This document shows positions 15,378 to 23,070 of a DNA stretch of 30,151 bases, piece after piece (positions within the stretch are counted from its first letter, which is position 1; each line of letters begins with the position of its first letter). The notes under the pieces were generated by a model. It worked only from the letters and a program-made list of their open reading frames with translations, ran no database searches and was not told where the DNA came from. A program made the translations under genes and the position numbers. Source of the DNA: DASZMJ01 sp035551935 (GTDB lineage Bacteria; Planctomycetota; Planctomycetia; Isosphaerales; Isosphaeraceae); contig DASZMJ010000306.1 of the NCBI GenBank assembly GCA_035551935.1, positions 1-30,151 of the forward strand. Direction: 5' to 3'.

Positions 15378-16643
15378 ATGCGCGTGCTGCTCCTGGCCGA
15401 ACACTGCAACCCCGCCTGGCCGTCGCTGCCGGTCGTCGGCTATCGGGCGTGCAAGGCGATCGGCGACCACGTCGAGGCGGTCGTCGCGACCCACGTGCGG
15501 AACGTGCCGGAGATCGACCGGGCCGGCCTGGGGCGCTGCGAGGTCGTCGCCCTCGACAACGAGTACATCGCCCGGCCGATGTACGCGCTGTCGAAGGCGC
15601 TGCGCGGGGGCACCTCGGTCGCCTGGACGACGAACATCGCGATGGCGTACCCCTCGTACCTGGCCTTCGAGCGCGAGGTCTGGCGGCGGTTCGGGGCCGA
15701 CCTGCGGGCCGGCCGCTTCGACCTGGTCCACCGGGTCACGCCGATGTCGCCGACCTTGCCCAGCCCGATGGCCAAGTGGAGCCCCGTGCCGTTCGTGCTC
15801 GGCCCGCTCAACGGCGGCCTGCGGTGGCCGCCGGGGTTCGGCGGCGAGCTGGCCCGCGAACGCGAGTGGATGACGTACGTCCGGGGCGCCCACCGGCTCT
15901 TGCCGTACCACCGCGCGACCCTGCGGCGGTCGGCGGCGATCCTGGCCTCGTTCGCGCACACGATCGCCGACCTGCCGCCGGCGGTGCGCGACCGGGTCAT
16001 CGACTTCCCCGAGGTCGGGATCGAGCCGAGCCTCTTCTCGGCGCCGCCGGAGCGGCGCCACGAGGGCCCGTTGACGCTGCTGTACGCCGGCCGCCTCGTC
16101 CCCTACAAGTGCCCCGACGTGCTGCTGCTGGCCTTGGCGGCCAACCCCGAGCTGCGCCGGCATCGCACGGTGATCGTCGGCGAGGGGCCCGAGCGGGCGC
16201 GGCTGGACCGGATCGTCGCCGAGCACGGCCTGGGGGACTGCGTCGAGTTCACGGGGAACCTGCCGCAGGCCCGGGTCGGCGACTTGATGCGCGCGGCGGA
16301 CGTCTTCGTCTTCCCGTCGATCCGCGAGCTGGGGGCGGGGGTCGTCGTCGAGGCGATGGCCTGTGGCCTGGCCTGCGTCGTGGTCGATTACGGCGCCCCC
16401 GGCCGGCTCGTCGGCCCCGGCCGGGGCGTGCGGGTCCCGCTCGGCACCAAGGACGAGCTGGTCGCGGCATTCGCCGCCGAGCTCGGGGCCCTGGTCGGCG
16501 ACCCGGGCCGCGTCGCGGCGCTGGGGGCCGCGGCGCGCGACCATGCCCTGGCCCATTACGACTGGGACGTCAAGGCTCGGAAGACCGTCGAGGTCTATCG
16601 CTGGGTGCTGGGCCAGCGGGCCGAGAAGCCGACCTTCGACTGA
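15378..16643 (+). CDS. GT4-family (GT-B fold) glycosyltransferase
   Basis: A 421-residue protein from ATG 15378, preceded by GAGGGAG. The N-terminal half begins M-R-V-L-L-L-A-E-H and carries G-P-L-N-G-G-L-R-W-P-P. The C-terminal half has the donor-binding Rossmann domain: L-L-Y-A-G-R-L-V-P-Y-K, I-V-G-E-G-P-E-R, V-E-F-T-G-N-L-P, then the family's late glutamate motif in E-L-G-A-G-V-V-V-E-A-M. This is a Glycos_transf_1 enzyme using an NDP-sugar at the cytoplasmic face to extend the lipid-linked unit. It is the last gene of the plus-strand operon. Its last 74 nt overlap in antisense with the end of the WecB-type gene on the other strand. Confidence 0.92.
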   Translation: MRVLLLAEHCNPAWPSLPVVGYRACKAIGDHVEAVVATHVRNVPEIDRAGLGRCEVVALDNEYIARPMYALSKALRGGTSVAWTTNIAMAYPSYLAFEREVWRRFGADLRAGRFDLVHRVTPMSPTLPSPMAKWSPVPFVLGPLNGGLRWPPGFGGELAREREWMTYVRGAHRLLPYHRATLRRSAAILASFAHTIADLPPAVRDRVIDFPEVGIEPSLFSAPPERRHEGPLTLLYAGRLVPYKCPDVLLLALAANPELRRHRTVIVGEGPERARLDRIVAEHGLGDCVEFTGNLPQARVGDLMRAADVFVFPSIRELGAGVVVEAMACGLACVVVDYGAPGRLVGPGRGVRVPLGTKDELVAAFAAELGALVGDPGRVAALGAAARDHALAHYDWDVKARKTVEVYRWVLGQRAEKPTFD

Positions 16644-17448
16644 GCCGCCCCCCGAGCCCGTCGGCGACCGCGCCGGGCACCCGGCCGAGCAGGAACAGGG
16701 CGTTGCGCAGGTAGCGGCCCCCGAGCCGACGCGGCTCCAGGGCGAGCCGGAACGCCCACTCCAGGCCGGTCCGCCGCAGGAACTGCGGGGCGCGGCGGAC
16801 CCGGCCGGCGGCGAAGTCGATCGATGCCCCGAGCTGGGCGCAGACCGGGACGCCCAGCGCCCGGCAGTGCTCGGCGACCCAGAGCTCCCCCTTGGGCTGG
16901 CCGAAGGCGACGAGGAGCAGCTCGGGCCGCGCCGCCCGGATCGTGGCGATCAATTCGTCGTGCTCCGCGGCGGTCAGGTCGCGGAACGGGGGCGAGGCCG
17001 TGCCGACGATCCGGAGGCCGGGGTAGCGCGCCCGGAGGTTCGCGGCGGCCGCGTCGCCGACGCCGGGGGCGCCGCCGAGCAGGAAGACGCCGTAGCCCCG
17101 CTCGGCCGCCAGCCCGGCGAGGGCGAAGATCAGGTCCGAGCCGGCGACCCGCTCCGGCAGCGGCGTGCCGCGCCACCGCGCCGCCCAGAGCAGCGGCATG
17201 CCGTCGGCCAGGGCCAGCGCCGCCCCGTCGTTGACGGCCCTCAGCCGCGGGTCGCGGTGCGTGAGCATCGCGTAGTTCAGGTTGACCGAGACCAGGTAGG
17301 ACGGCTCCCGCGCCTCGATCAGGTCGCCGATCGCGGCGACCGCCTCGGCGGCCGACACGGGCGCCAGCGGGATGCCCCAGACCGCCACCGGCGCCGGCCG
17401 GCGCGGGGCCTGTCGCGGCACGGCGGCCGCCTCGAGGTCGGCCCTCAT
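16570..17448 (-). CDS. WecB/TagA/CpsF family glycosyltransferase
   Basis: A 292-residue protein from ATG 17448, which overlaps the stop of the preceding GT2 gene (ATGA). Family landmarks in order are V-S-V-N-L-N-Y-A-M-L (N56, N58, T63), L-A-D-G-M-P-L (D82), L-L-G-G-A-P-G-V near 125, A-F-G-Q-P-K-G-E (Q184) and the C-terminal R-A-P-Q-F-L-R-R-T-G-L-E-W segment followed by E-P-R-R-L (239-241). These GT26 enzymes add N-acetylmannosamine, a mannosaminuronic acid or a related sugar to a lipid-linked acceptor. The donor here is unknown. The last 30 or so residues are a basic, non-conserved tail, and this tail is the part that overlaps the convergent GT4 gene. Confidence 0.92.
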   Translation of the reverse strand: MRADLEAAAVPRQAPRRPAPVAVWGIPLAPVSAAEAVAAIGDLIEAREPSYLVSVNLNYAMLTHRDPRLRAVNDGAALALADGMPLLWAARWRGTPLPERVAGSDLIFALAGLAAERGYGVFLLGGAPGVGDAAAANLRARYPGLRIVGTASPPFRDLTAAEHDELIATIRAARPELLLVAFGQPKGELWVAEHCRALGVPVCAQLGASIDFAAGRVRRAPQFLRRTGLEWAFRLALEPRRLGGRYLRNALFLLGRVPGAVADGLGGRLSRRSASRPAGPAPSDRPRRSSEP

Positions 17449-18389
17449 GTCGCGATCTCCTGGGGCCGGGACGGGGACGTCGGCGCGGGCGCCGGCCGGG
17501 CCCGGCCGGGCCCGCCGGACAGGCGCCGGCGCAGCTCGCGGAGTTGCCAGCGGTGGAGGTGGCGGCGGAACTCCGCGTCCTCGTACCGCGGTCGGCGGCG
17601 GGCCCAGGCACCGAGGTAGCCGCCGAGGATGCAGAGCCCGCCGAGCACCCAGGGCCGCTCGAAGGCCCTGTAGCCGGCGATCCCCAGCAGGTACAGCGGG
17701 TGCGTCCCCATGAAGTACTGGCCCCGCCCCCAACGCAGCCGGCCGTGGTAGACGCTCCGGAACGACGAGCCCATCTGCCGCAGGTGCTTGATCGCCAGCT
17801 CGGGGTCGTCGAAGCTGACGGCCTCCCAGCCGAGCATCCGGCAGCGGTGGCAGTCGATGCCGTCCCACATCACCTCGCGGACGAACCCGCCGATCGCCTC
17901 GAAGCACTCGCGGCGGTAGAGCTTGGCGACGCCGTGCGAGAACTCGTCGCCGGTCCGCTCCGGGACGAACCGCCCCCCGACGGGGATGTACGTCTTGCCG
18001 CTGGCGGTGCCGAGCCGCGGGTCGGCCTCGAACCGACGCAGGAGCTCGGCGAAGTAGCCGGGCGCGAACTCGAGGTCGGCGTCGAGCTTGCAGAGGTAGT
18101 CGTAGTCGTCGCAGTCGGCCTGGCGCAGGCCGTCGTAGAACGCCTCGACGACCCCCGGCCCCACCCGCCGCGCCCCGACCGGCCGGCGGACGACCTGGAT
18201 CCAGGGGTGCTCGCGGGCGGCCGCCTCGGCGATCTCCCCGGTCCGGTCGACGCTGCCGTCGTCGACGATCACCCAGCGCGCCGGCCGGTGGGTCTGGGCG
18301 ACCATGCTGGCGATGGTCCGCTCGAGGTACTGGGCCTCGTCCTTCGCCGGCGAGATGATCAGCACGCGCGGCGTCGCGTTCTCAGGCAT
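17445..18389 (-). CDS. GT2-family glycosyltransferase
   Basis: A 314-residue GT-A fold enzyme. The N-terminal nucleotide-binding segment is visible as I-I-S-P-A-K-D-E-A near 11-19 and W-V-I-V-D-D-G-S (D43, D44). The metal-binding D-A-D motif lies at 103-105 (C-K-L-D-A-D-L). A stretch near 240-265 (L-Y-L-L-G-I-A-G-Y, then V-L-G-G-L-C-I-L-G-G) is hydrophobic and may associate with the membrane. It is a typical cytoplasmic sugar transferase of polysaccharide loci; the sugar is not predictable. The start at ATG 18389 overlaps the end of the upstream GT4 gene by 8 nt, and its stop overlaps the start of the WecB-type gene. Confidence 0.9.
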   Translation of the reverse strand: MPENATPRVLIISPAKDEAQYLERTIASMVAQTHRPARWVIVDDGSVDRTGEIAEAAAREHPWIQVVRRPVGARRVGPGVVEAFYDGLRQADCDDYDYLCKLDADLEFAPGYFAELLRRFEADPRLGTASGKTYIPVGGRFVPERTGDEFSHGVAKLYRRECFEAIGGFVREVMWDGIDCHRCRMLGWEAVSFDDPELAIKHLRQMGSSFRSVYHGRLRWGRGQYFMGTHPLYLLGIAGYRAFERPWVLGGLCILGGYLGAWARRRPRYEDAEFRRHLHRWQLRELRRRLSGGPGRARPAPAPTSPSRPQEIAT

Positions 18390-19494
18390 TCGAATAGCTC
18401 CCCGCGCGGTGGTGGTCGACGGCCGAGCGGAGGGCGGCCTCGAAGAGGTCGGTCGCGTCGTCCCAGGTGTATCGGGCCGCGGTGCGTCGGGCCGCGTCGG
18501 ACATGGCCCGCCAGGCGGCGGCCGGCAGCTCGAGCACGCGCGCCGTGCGGTCGGTCAAGGCGTCGAGGTCGCCGACGTCGACGAGGTGGCCGTTGACGCC
18601 GTCCTCGATCAGGTCGGGCATCGCGCCGTTGCGCGTCGAGACGACCGGGCAGCGGCAGGCCATCGCCTCCAGCGGGGGCAGGTTGAACCCCTCGAAGGTG
18701 CTGCCGCTGACCCAGACGTCGCACCGCTCGTAGATCGTCCGGAGCCGGTCCTGCGGCGGCGATCGCCGGTACGAGGCCCCGGGGGGCAGCGGCAGGCGGT
18801 CGTCCACCGGCGGGATGCCGAAGGCGACGACGCGGAGGCCCGGCACCCGCGCCGTCACGCCGTCGAGGGCCCGGAGGACCAGGTCGGTGGCCTTGTGTCG
18901 TTCGTGCGAGTAGAGGAGGCCGACGGTCGGCTCGGGCCGCTTGTCCCTCGGCTCGGCGTGGAAGACCTCGAGGTCGACGGCGTTCGGCACCAGGGCGACG
19001 TCGTCGACGCCGAAGTGGTCGCGCGCCAGCTCGGCGAGCCAGCGCGAGACGACGATCTTGCGGAGCGGCAGCCGCCAGGTCGCCTCGACCCGCTCGGCCG
19101 GCATGCCCTCGACGGCCGCCTCGTGCATCTGGATCAGGTAGGATTTCGCCCCTTTGCGCGAGGAGAGCCGGGCGACCCACTCGGCGGTCAGCCACCAGGT
19201 CGCGACGACGACGTCGGCGTCGGGCAGGTCGCGGTCCTCGACGGGGCGCCAGCGGTCGAGCGTCCGGCACGGGATGTCCAGGCCGTCGAAGTGCGAGGGC
19301 CGACGCCCCGGGCCCCGCGGCCAGCCACGCCCGCGGAGCAGCCCGCGCAGCCGCGCCGGGAGCGACGGCGCCCGTGGGGGCGGGGCCGCGACGAGGACGT
19401 CGTGCCCGCGCCGCCGGAGGCGGTCGGCGTACCCGGCGACGATCCGCGTCCCCCCGTGCAGGTTGAACCCCGGCAAGACGAACGTGACCTTCAT
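18382..19494 (-). CDS. GT4-family glycosyltransferase
   Basis: A 370-residue GT-B enzyme. The N-terminus is V-T-F-V-L-P-G-F-N-L-H-G-G-T, matching the glycine-rich acceptor-domain loop of GT4 proteins. The donor domain includes V-G-L-L-Y-S-H-E-R-H-K, then S-T-F-E-G-F-N-L-P-P-L-E-A-M-A with the conserved late glutamate. It would transfer a sugar from an NDP donor to the growing lipid-linked unit in the cytoplasm. It heads a three-gene group (GT4, GT2, WecB-type) separated by about 200 nt from the ligase-like gene. That gap holds a TTGCAA-type promoter-like site, so the group may be transcribed both from the long operon and from its own promoter. Confidence 0.92.
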   Translation of the reverse strand: MKVTFVLPGFNLHGGTRIVAGYADRLRRRGHDVLVAAPPPRAPSLPARLRGLLRGRGWPRGPGRRPSHFDGLDIPCRTLDRWRPVEDRDLPDADVVVATWWLTAEWVARLSSRKGAKSYLIQMHEAAVEGMPAERVEATWRLPLRKIVVSRWLAELARDHFGVDDVALVPNAVDLEVFHAEPRDKRPEPTVGLLYSHERHKATDLVLRALDGVTARVPGLRVVAFGIPPVDDRLPLPPGASYRRSPPQDRLRTIYERCDVWVSGSTFEGFNLPPLEAMACRCPVVSTRNGAMPDLIEDGVNGHLVDVGDLDALTDRTARVLELPAAAWRAMSDAARRTAARYTWDDATDLFEAALRSAVDHHRAGSYSNA

Positions 19495-19606
19495 CGTCGG
19501 CTACCTCGCGGTGAACCGGGGCATGGTATCCACGGTCGTGCCGGGACGTCGCCGACCGGGCGGCTCATGGCGCGGACTCCAGGGGACACCGACGGAGCCC
19601 TCCGAT

Positions 19607-19634
19607 CCTATCGACTCCCGCCGCCCCTTTGCAA
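19607..19634 (-). promoter_or_regulatory. Candidate internal promoter (TTGCAA-N16-GATAGG)
   Basis: On the minus strand TTGCAA (19634-19629) is followed after 16 nt by GATAGGAT (19612-19605), about 105 nt before the GT4 start. The spacer begins AGGGG, as in the phosphoglycosyl-transferase promoter. The -10 resembles the CATAGAT of the two main operon sites with one inserted base. The evidence is by-eye similarity only. Confidence 0.35.
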
Positions 19635-19694
19635 GCACAGGAGCGAGCGATCGCTGATGCCGCCGCGGCGGCCGGACGCTGAAACCCTAGGTCA

Positions 19695-21014
19695 TCACGG
19701 CACGGCGGGCTCGCCGGCCAGGTCGCGCAGCGACGCCGCCACCCCCGCGGTGAAGATCCAGGCCGGGGCGTAGTCGGGGGCGAACCAGACGCTGAACATG
19801 TTCAGCGACACCGCGGCCAGCGCCATGGCGAGCGGGCCGGCCAGCCCCGCGCCGGCGCCGCCGCCGCGGGCGGCCCGCCCCAGGTCGGCCAGGGCGCCGG
19901 CCAATAGGAGCACGAACAGTCCCATGCCGATGTAGCCATATTGCATCGTGTACATGAGGTAGTGGCAGTCGATCGACGTGAACTTGCCGACGTCCTCCGG
20001 CTCGTCGTCGCCGTGGTCCGTGGGCGGCGAGTAGCCGAAGAGGCCGGACTCGACGAGGTAGTCCCAGTAGACCTCGAACAGCAGGAGGCGGTGGAGCGAC
20101 CCGCTGTAGGCGTATTCCTTGCCCCGGATGACGACGGTCTGCTCCGCGTCCTCGCCGGCCACGTCGGTCAGCATGCCGACGACGGCGTCCTTGGCGGTCA
20201 CGACGAGCACGGCCCCCGCCAGGCCGGCGCACACGAGGAGGGCGCGCCAGCGGCGATGCCGGAGGTACACGGTACCGAGCAGGGTCGCGAGGCCCGCGAG
20301 GATCGGGCCTCGGGAGACGGTGCCGACGAGGGCGATGCCCACCAGCCAGGGCAGCAGCCGCCACCACCTCGGCCCGGCCCCGGCGCGGGCTTGCCGCGAC
20401 GCCTCCGACGCCCAGGGGAGCAGCAGCGCGAGCATCATCCCCAGGAAGATCGGGTTCCCCAACGGCCCCGTGGCGCGCCTCAGGCCGGCGCGGACATCCC
20501 CCCCCGAGTCGGACAACCCACCCTGCATGATCAGCAACAGGTTGACGCGGGTGAGCGACTCGACGATCGACAGCGTCGCCAGGAGCAGGGTGACGAGGGC
20601 GACCGCCCGCAGGGCGCGGGGGAAGTCGGCGGCCGATCGGACGAAGAGCCGACCCGCCAGGTAGGGCACCAGCCACGCGGTCGCGTAGGCGATCGGCGTC
20701 TTCGGGCGGAAGTTCCCCGCCAGGAGCTGCGAGACGAGCATGGACCCGATCAGGGCGACGATCAACGCATCCGAGGCCGAGGGGCGCCATCGCGCGGCCC
20801 CGGGCTCGGGTCGCGCCGTCGCCGCCTGGGCCACCCCGATCACCCCGGCGATCGACCGCGCGTCCAGGACGAAGATCCCCAGCGGCGCGACCATCCGGAC
20901 CGGCGCCAGCAGCAAGGCCGACATCCAGCCGTACCAGAGCGCGCCGCGGCCCCCGGTCCGGGCGCCCGCGACGACGGTCAGCCAGGCGAAGGCGATGAGT
21001 GTCAGGTAGCCCAT
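19695..21014 (-). CDS. O-antigen ligase / Wzy polymerase-like membrane protein
   Basis: A 439-residue polytopic protein from ATG 21014; a TTG at 21035 would add seven residues. About eleven hydrophobic segments are visible. The Wzy_C-type features are the S-R-G-P motif following a helix (V-G-T-V-S-R-G-P-I-L) and a large extracytoplasmic loop containing S-G-L-F-G-Y-S-P-P and H-Y-L-M-Y-T-M-Q-Y-G. Such proteins polymerise or ligate undecaprenyl-linked repeat units at the periplasmic face. With a Wzz/BY-kinase in the same locus, a Wzy-type polymerase is the more likely role, but ligase cannot be excluded by sequence alone. It lies downstream of two GT2 genes in the minus operon. Confidence 0.85.
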   Translation of the reverse strand: MGYLTLIAFAWLTVVAGARTGGRGALWYGWMSALLLAPVRMVAPLGIFVLDARSIAGVIGVAQAATARPEPGAARWRPSASDALIVALIGSMLVSQLLAGNFRPKTPIAYATAWLVPYLAGRLFVRSAADFPRALRAVALVTLLLATLSIVESLTRVNLLLIMQGGLSDSGGDVRAGLRRATGPLGNPIFLGMMLALLLPWASEASRQARAGAGPRWWRLLPWLVGIALVGTVSRGPILAGLATLLGTVYLRHRRWRALLVCAGLAGAVLVVTAKDAVVGMLTDVAGEDAEQTVVIRGKEYAYSGSLHRLLLFEVYWDYLVESGLFGYSPPTDHGDDEPEDVGKFTSIDCHYLMYTMQYGYIGMGLFVLLLAGALADLGRAARGGGAGAGLAGPLAMALAAVSLNMFSVWFAPDYAPAWIFTAGVAASLRDLAGEPAVP

Positions 21015-21060
21015 CTCGGTGGATCGCGGCCTCAAGGGGTCGGGACGCGGGCGGCCGTCG

Positions 21061-22032
21061 TCAGCGGCGCGCCGCCAGGAAATTGTGCCGGATGAAGTCG
21101 CCGAGGAGGTGCTCGGGGTCCTCGTCGGGCACCCCCTGGATGGGCCGGCGGAGCCGATAGAGGGCGTAGCCCGAGGCCCAGGCGAGGTCGGCCAGCGTCG
21201 TCTTCAGCCGGCCGTGGTGGTTCAAGAAGTAGCGCCGCCGCGAATGGAACCAGTAGGCCGGCCGCCGGCGCCGCGCCCGCGACGGGTCGGCCTCGCCCGA
21301 GCACCCCCCGACCAGGTGCACGACCCGCGACCCCGGCACGTACCAGCAGGGCCAGCCGGCGCGGCGCGCCCGGAGGCAGAAGTCGGTCTCCTCATAATAC
21401 ATGAAGTAACCTTCGTCGAGCAGGCCGACCGCCTCGAACACCTCGCGACGGACGATCATGCTGGCGCCCGAGACCCAGTCGACGGCGCACGGGCCCTCCG
21501 GCAGCGGCAGGGGGGCCCGCCAGCGGGCCAGCAGCCGCGTGGTCAGTCCCAGGCGCAGCCCGTGCTCCAGCTCGCTGAGGACCGAATGGAAGCGGAAGGC
21601 CGAATGTTGCGGGGTCCCGTCGGCGTCCTCCAGCCGGCCGCCGGCGATGCCGACCTCGGGGTGTCCCTCCAGGAACTCGACGAGCGCCGTCAGGGCCCCG
21701 GGCCGGACCACGGTGTCGGGGTTCAGCAGCCAGACGTACCGCGGCGCCTCGGCCGACCGCGACGCCGCCTCGATCGCCCGGTTGTTCGCGAAGGCGAAGC
21801 CGCCGTTGTGCTCCAGCGGCAGGACCGAGGCCCAGCCCGACCAGCCCCGCCCGACGATCGCCGCCGCGAGGACCTCGGCCGAGTCGTCCCCCGAGCCCCC
21901 CTCGACCACGACGACCCGCGCCCCGGCCGGGCCGACCTGCGGCTCCAGCGACCGCAGGCAGTCGATCGTCAGCGCGGCGCTGCGGTAGTTGACGATGACG
22001 ATCAAGAGCCCGCCCGGCCCCGCGTCGCCCAT
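21061..22032 (-). CDS. GT2-family glycosyltransferase (rhamnosyltransferase-like)
   Basis: A 323-residue enzyme. The N-terminal V-I-V-N-Y-R-S-A near 12-19, the H-N-G-G-F-A-F-A-N-N-R-A-I stretch and L-L-N-P-D-T-V-V (D106) are the hallmark of the WbbL/RfbN-like GT2 subgroup, many members of which are rhamnosyltransferases. The usual V-D-N-G-S turn reads V-E-G-G-S (residues 43-47), an uncommon substitution of the first aspartate. A later M-Y-Y-E-E-T-D-F-C-L-R segment holds the expected E-D/E-T-D catalytic region. RmlC encoded in the same operon is consistent with, but does not prove, a dTDP-rhamnose donor. The stop of the upstream GT2 gene is 3 nt before this start. Confidence 0.88.
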   Translation of the reverse strand: MGDAGPGGLLIVIVNYRSAALTIDCLRSLEPQVGPAGARVVVVEGGSGDDSAEVLAAAIVGRGWSGWASVLPLEHNGGFAFANNRAIEAASRSAEAPRYVWLLNPDTVVRPGALTALVEFLEGHPEVGIAGGRLEDADGTPQHSAFRFHSVLSELEHGLRLGLTTRLLARWRAPLPLPEGPCAVDWVSGASMIVRREVFEAVGLLDEGYFMYYEETDFCLRARRAGWPCWYVPGSRVVHLVGGCSGEADPSRARRRRPAYWFHSRRRYFLNHHGRLKTTLADLAWASGYALYRLRRPIQGVPDEDPEHLLGDFIRHNFLAARR

Positions 22033-22035
22033 GGG

Positions 22036-23070
22036 TCAGGCCCTCGAAGTCGTGACGCCCGGGGCGCCGACGGCCGCGGCGGCCGGCCCCTTGTATTCGA
22101 TCAGCGAGGCGCCGCGCCCGAGCAGCCGCAGGGCGTGGAACCGGGCCTGCCCCCACGCCTGGGGGAGCTTGCCGACGACGCAGGCCGCCGCGTAGAGCCC
22201 GGCGTCGGCCGACGTCATCCCCCGACGCCGCGCCCCGCGCCAGGTCCGCAGGCCCAGGGCGAGGTAGCCGAGCAGCAAGGCCGGGCTCAGGCCGCGGCTC
22301 GGCCAGGCCAGGCCGAGCGCCAGCGCCGGCACCACGATCCCCCAGAACCAGTTGCTCCGCACCTGCCGGACGCAGTGCCGTTCCGGCGCGGCGCCGTGCA
22401 ACCAGGCCCCCTGGGCGGAGGCGAAACCGGCGCGGACCATCCGCCGCCACCACTGCCCGAAGCGGGTCATCGCCGCGTCGTGCCACGCCATGTCGTCGGC
22501 GAGCCGGACGACCTTGCCCCCGCGCCGCCGCAGGCGGACGCAGAGTTCGGGCTCCTCGCCGGCGATCAGGGTCGGGTCGAAGCCGCCGACGGCCCGGAGG
22601 TCGGCGACCCGCATCATCGCGATCCCGCCGCAGGCGAGGGCCTCGCCGGCGGGCCGGTCCCACTCCAGGTCGGCCAGGCGGTTGTAGATCGTCCGGTCGC
22701 GATACTGCTCGCGGAGCCGGCCGCAGACGACCGAGCAGTCGGGGCGGCCGTCGAGCTCGACGGCCGCCCGCTCGAGCCAGCCGGCGACGACCGAGCAGTC
22801 GCCGTCGACGAACTGGACATAGTCGACGCCGGGGTCGAGCTCGAGCAGCCGACCCAGGCCGGCGTTGCGGGCGCGGGCGGCCGTGAACGGGGTCGACATG
22901 TCGAGCTCGACGACCTCGACCCCGAGCGACCGCGCCATCGCGACGCTCCCGTCGGTCGAGCCCGAGTCGACGTAGACGACGACGCGGCCCCGCCCGACGA
23001 CCGACCCCAGGCAACGCCGCAGGCGGTCCCCCTCGTTGCGCCCGATGACGACCAGCCCGAGCTCGCTCAC
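22036..23070 (-). CDS. Membrane-associated GT2-family glycosyltransferase
   Basis: A 344-residue protein starting at GTG 23070, which overlaps the stop of the upstream fusion gene (GTGA). The GT-A core shows V-V-I-G-R-N-E-G near 7-14, Y-V-D-S-G-S-T-D (D35) and F-V-D-G-D-C (DGD 89-91). A G-E-E-P-E-L-C-V-R-L-R segment corresponds to the catalytic-base region. Past residue 230 there are two or three hydrophobic segments (G-I-V-V-P-A-L-A-L-G-L and L-L-L-G-Y-L-A-L-G-L), so the enzyme is probably tethered to the inner membrane, as in several planctomycete and actinobacterial polysaccharide GT2s. The longer frame upstream is a shadow of the fusion gene. Confidence 0.88.
   Translation of the reverse strand: MSELGLVVIGRNEGDRLRRCLGSVVGRGRVVVYVDSGSTDGSVAMARSLGVEVVELDMSTPFTAARARNAGLGRLLELDPGVDYVQFVDGDCSVVAGWLERAAVELDGRPDCSVVCGRLREQYRDRTIYNRLADLEWDRPAGEALACGGIAMMRVADLRAVGGFDPTLIAGEEPELCVRLRRRGGKVVRLADDMAWHDAAMTRFGQWWRRMVRAGFASAQGAWLHGAAPERHCVRQVRSNWFWGIVVPALALGLAWPSRGLSPALLLGYLALGLRTWRGARRRGMTSADAGLYAAACVVGKLPQAWGQARFHALRLLGRGASLIEYKGPAAAAVGAPGVTTSRA

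Noticed and set aside
18304..19773. A long plus-strand frame opposite the GT4 gene
   Set aside because: The minus strand carries a complete GT4 with conserved motifs; the plus product is an acidic/arginine-rich shadow.
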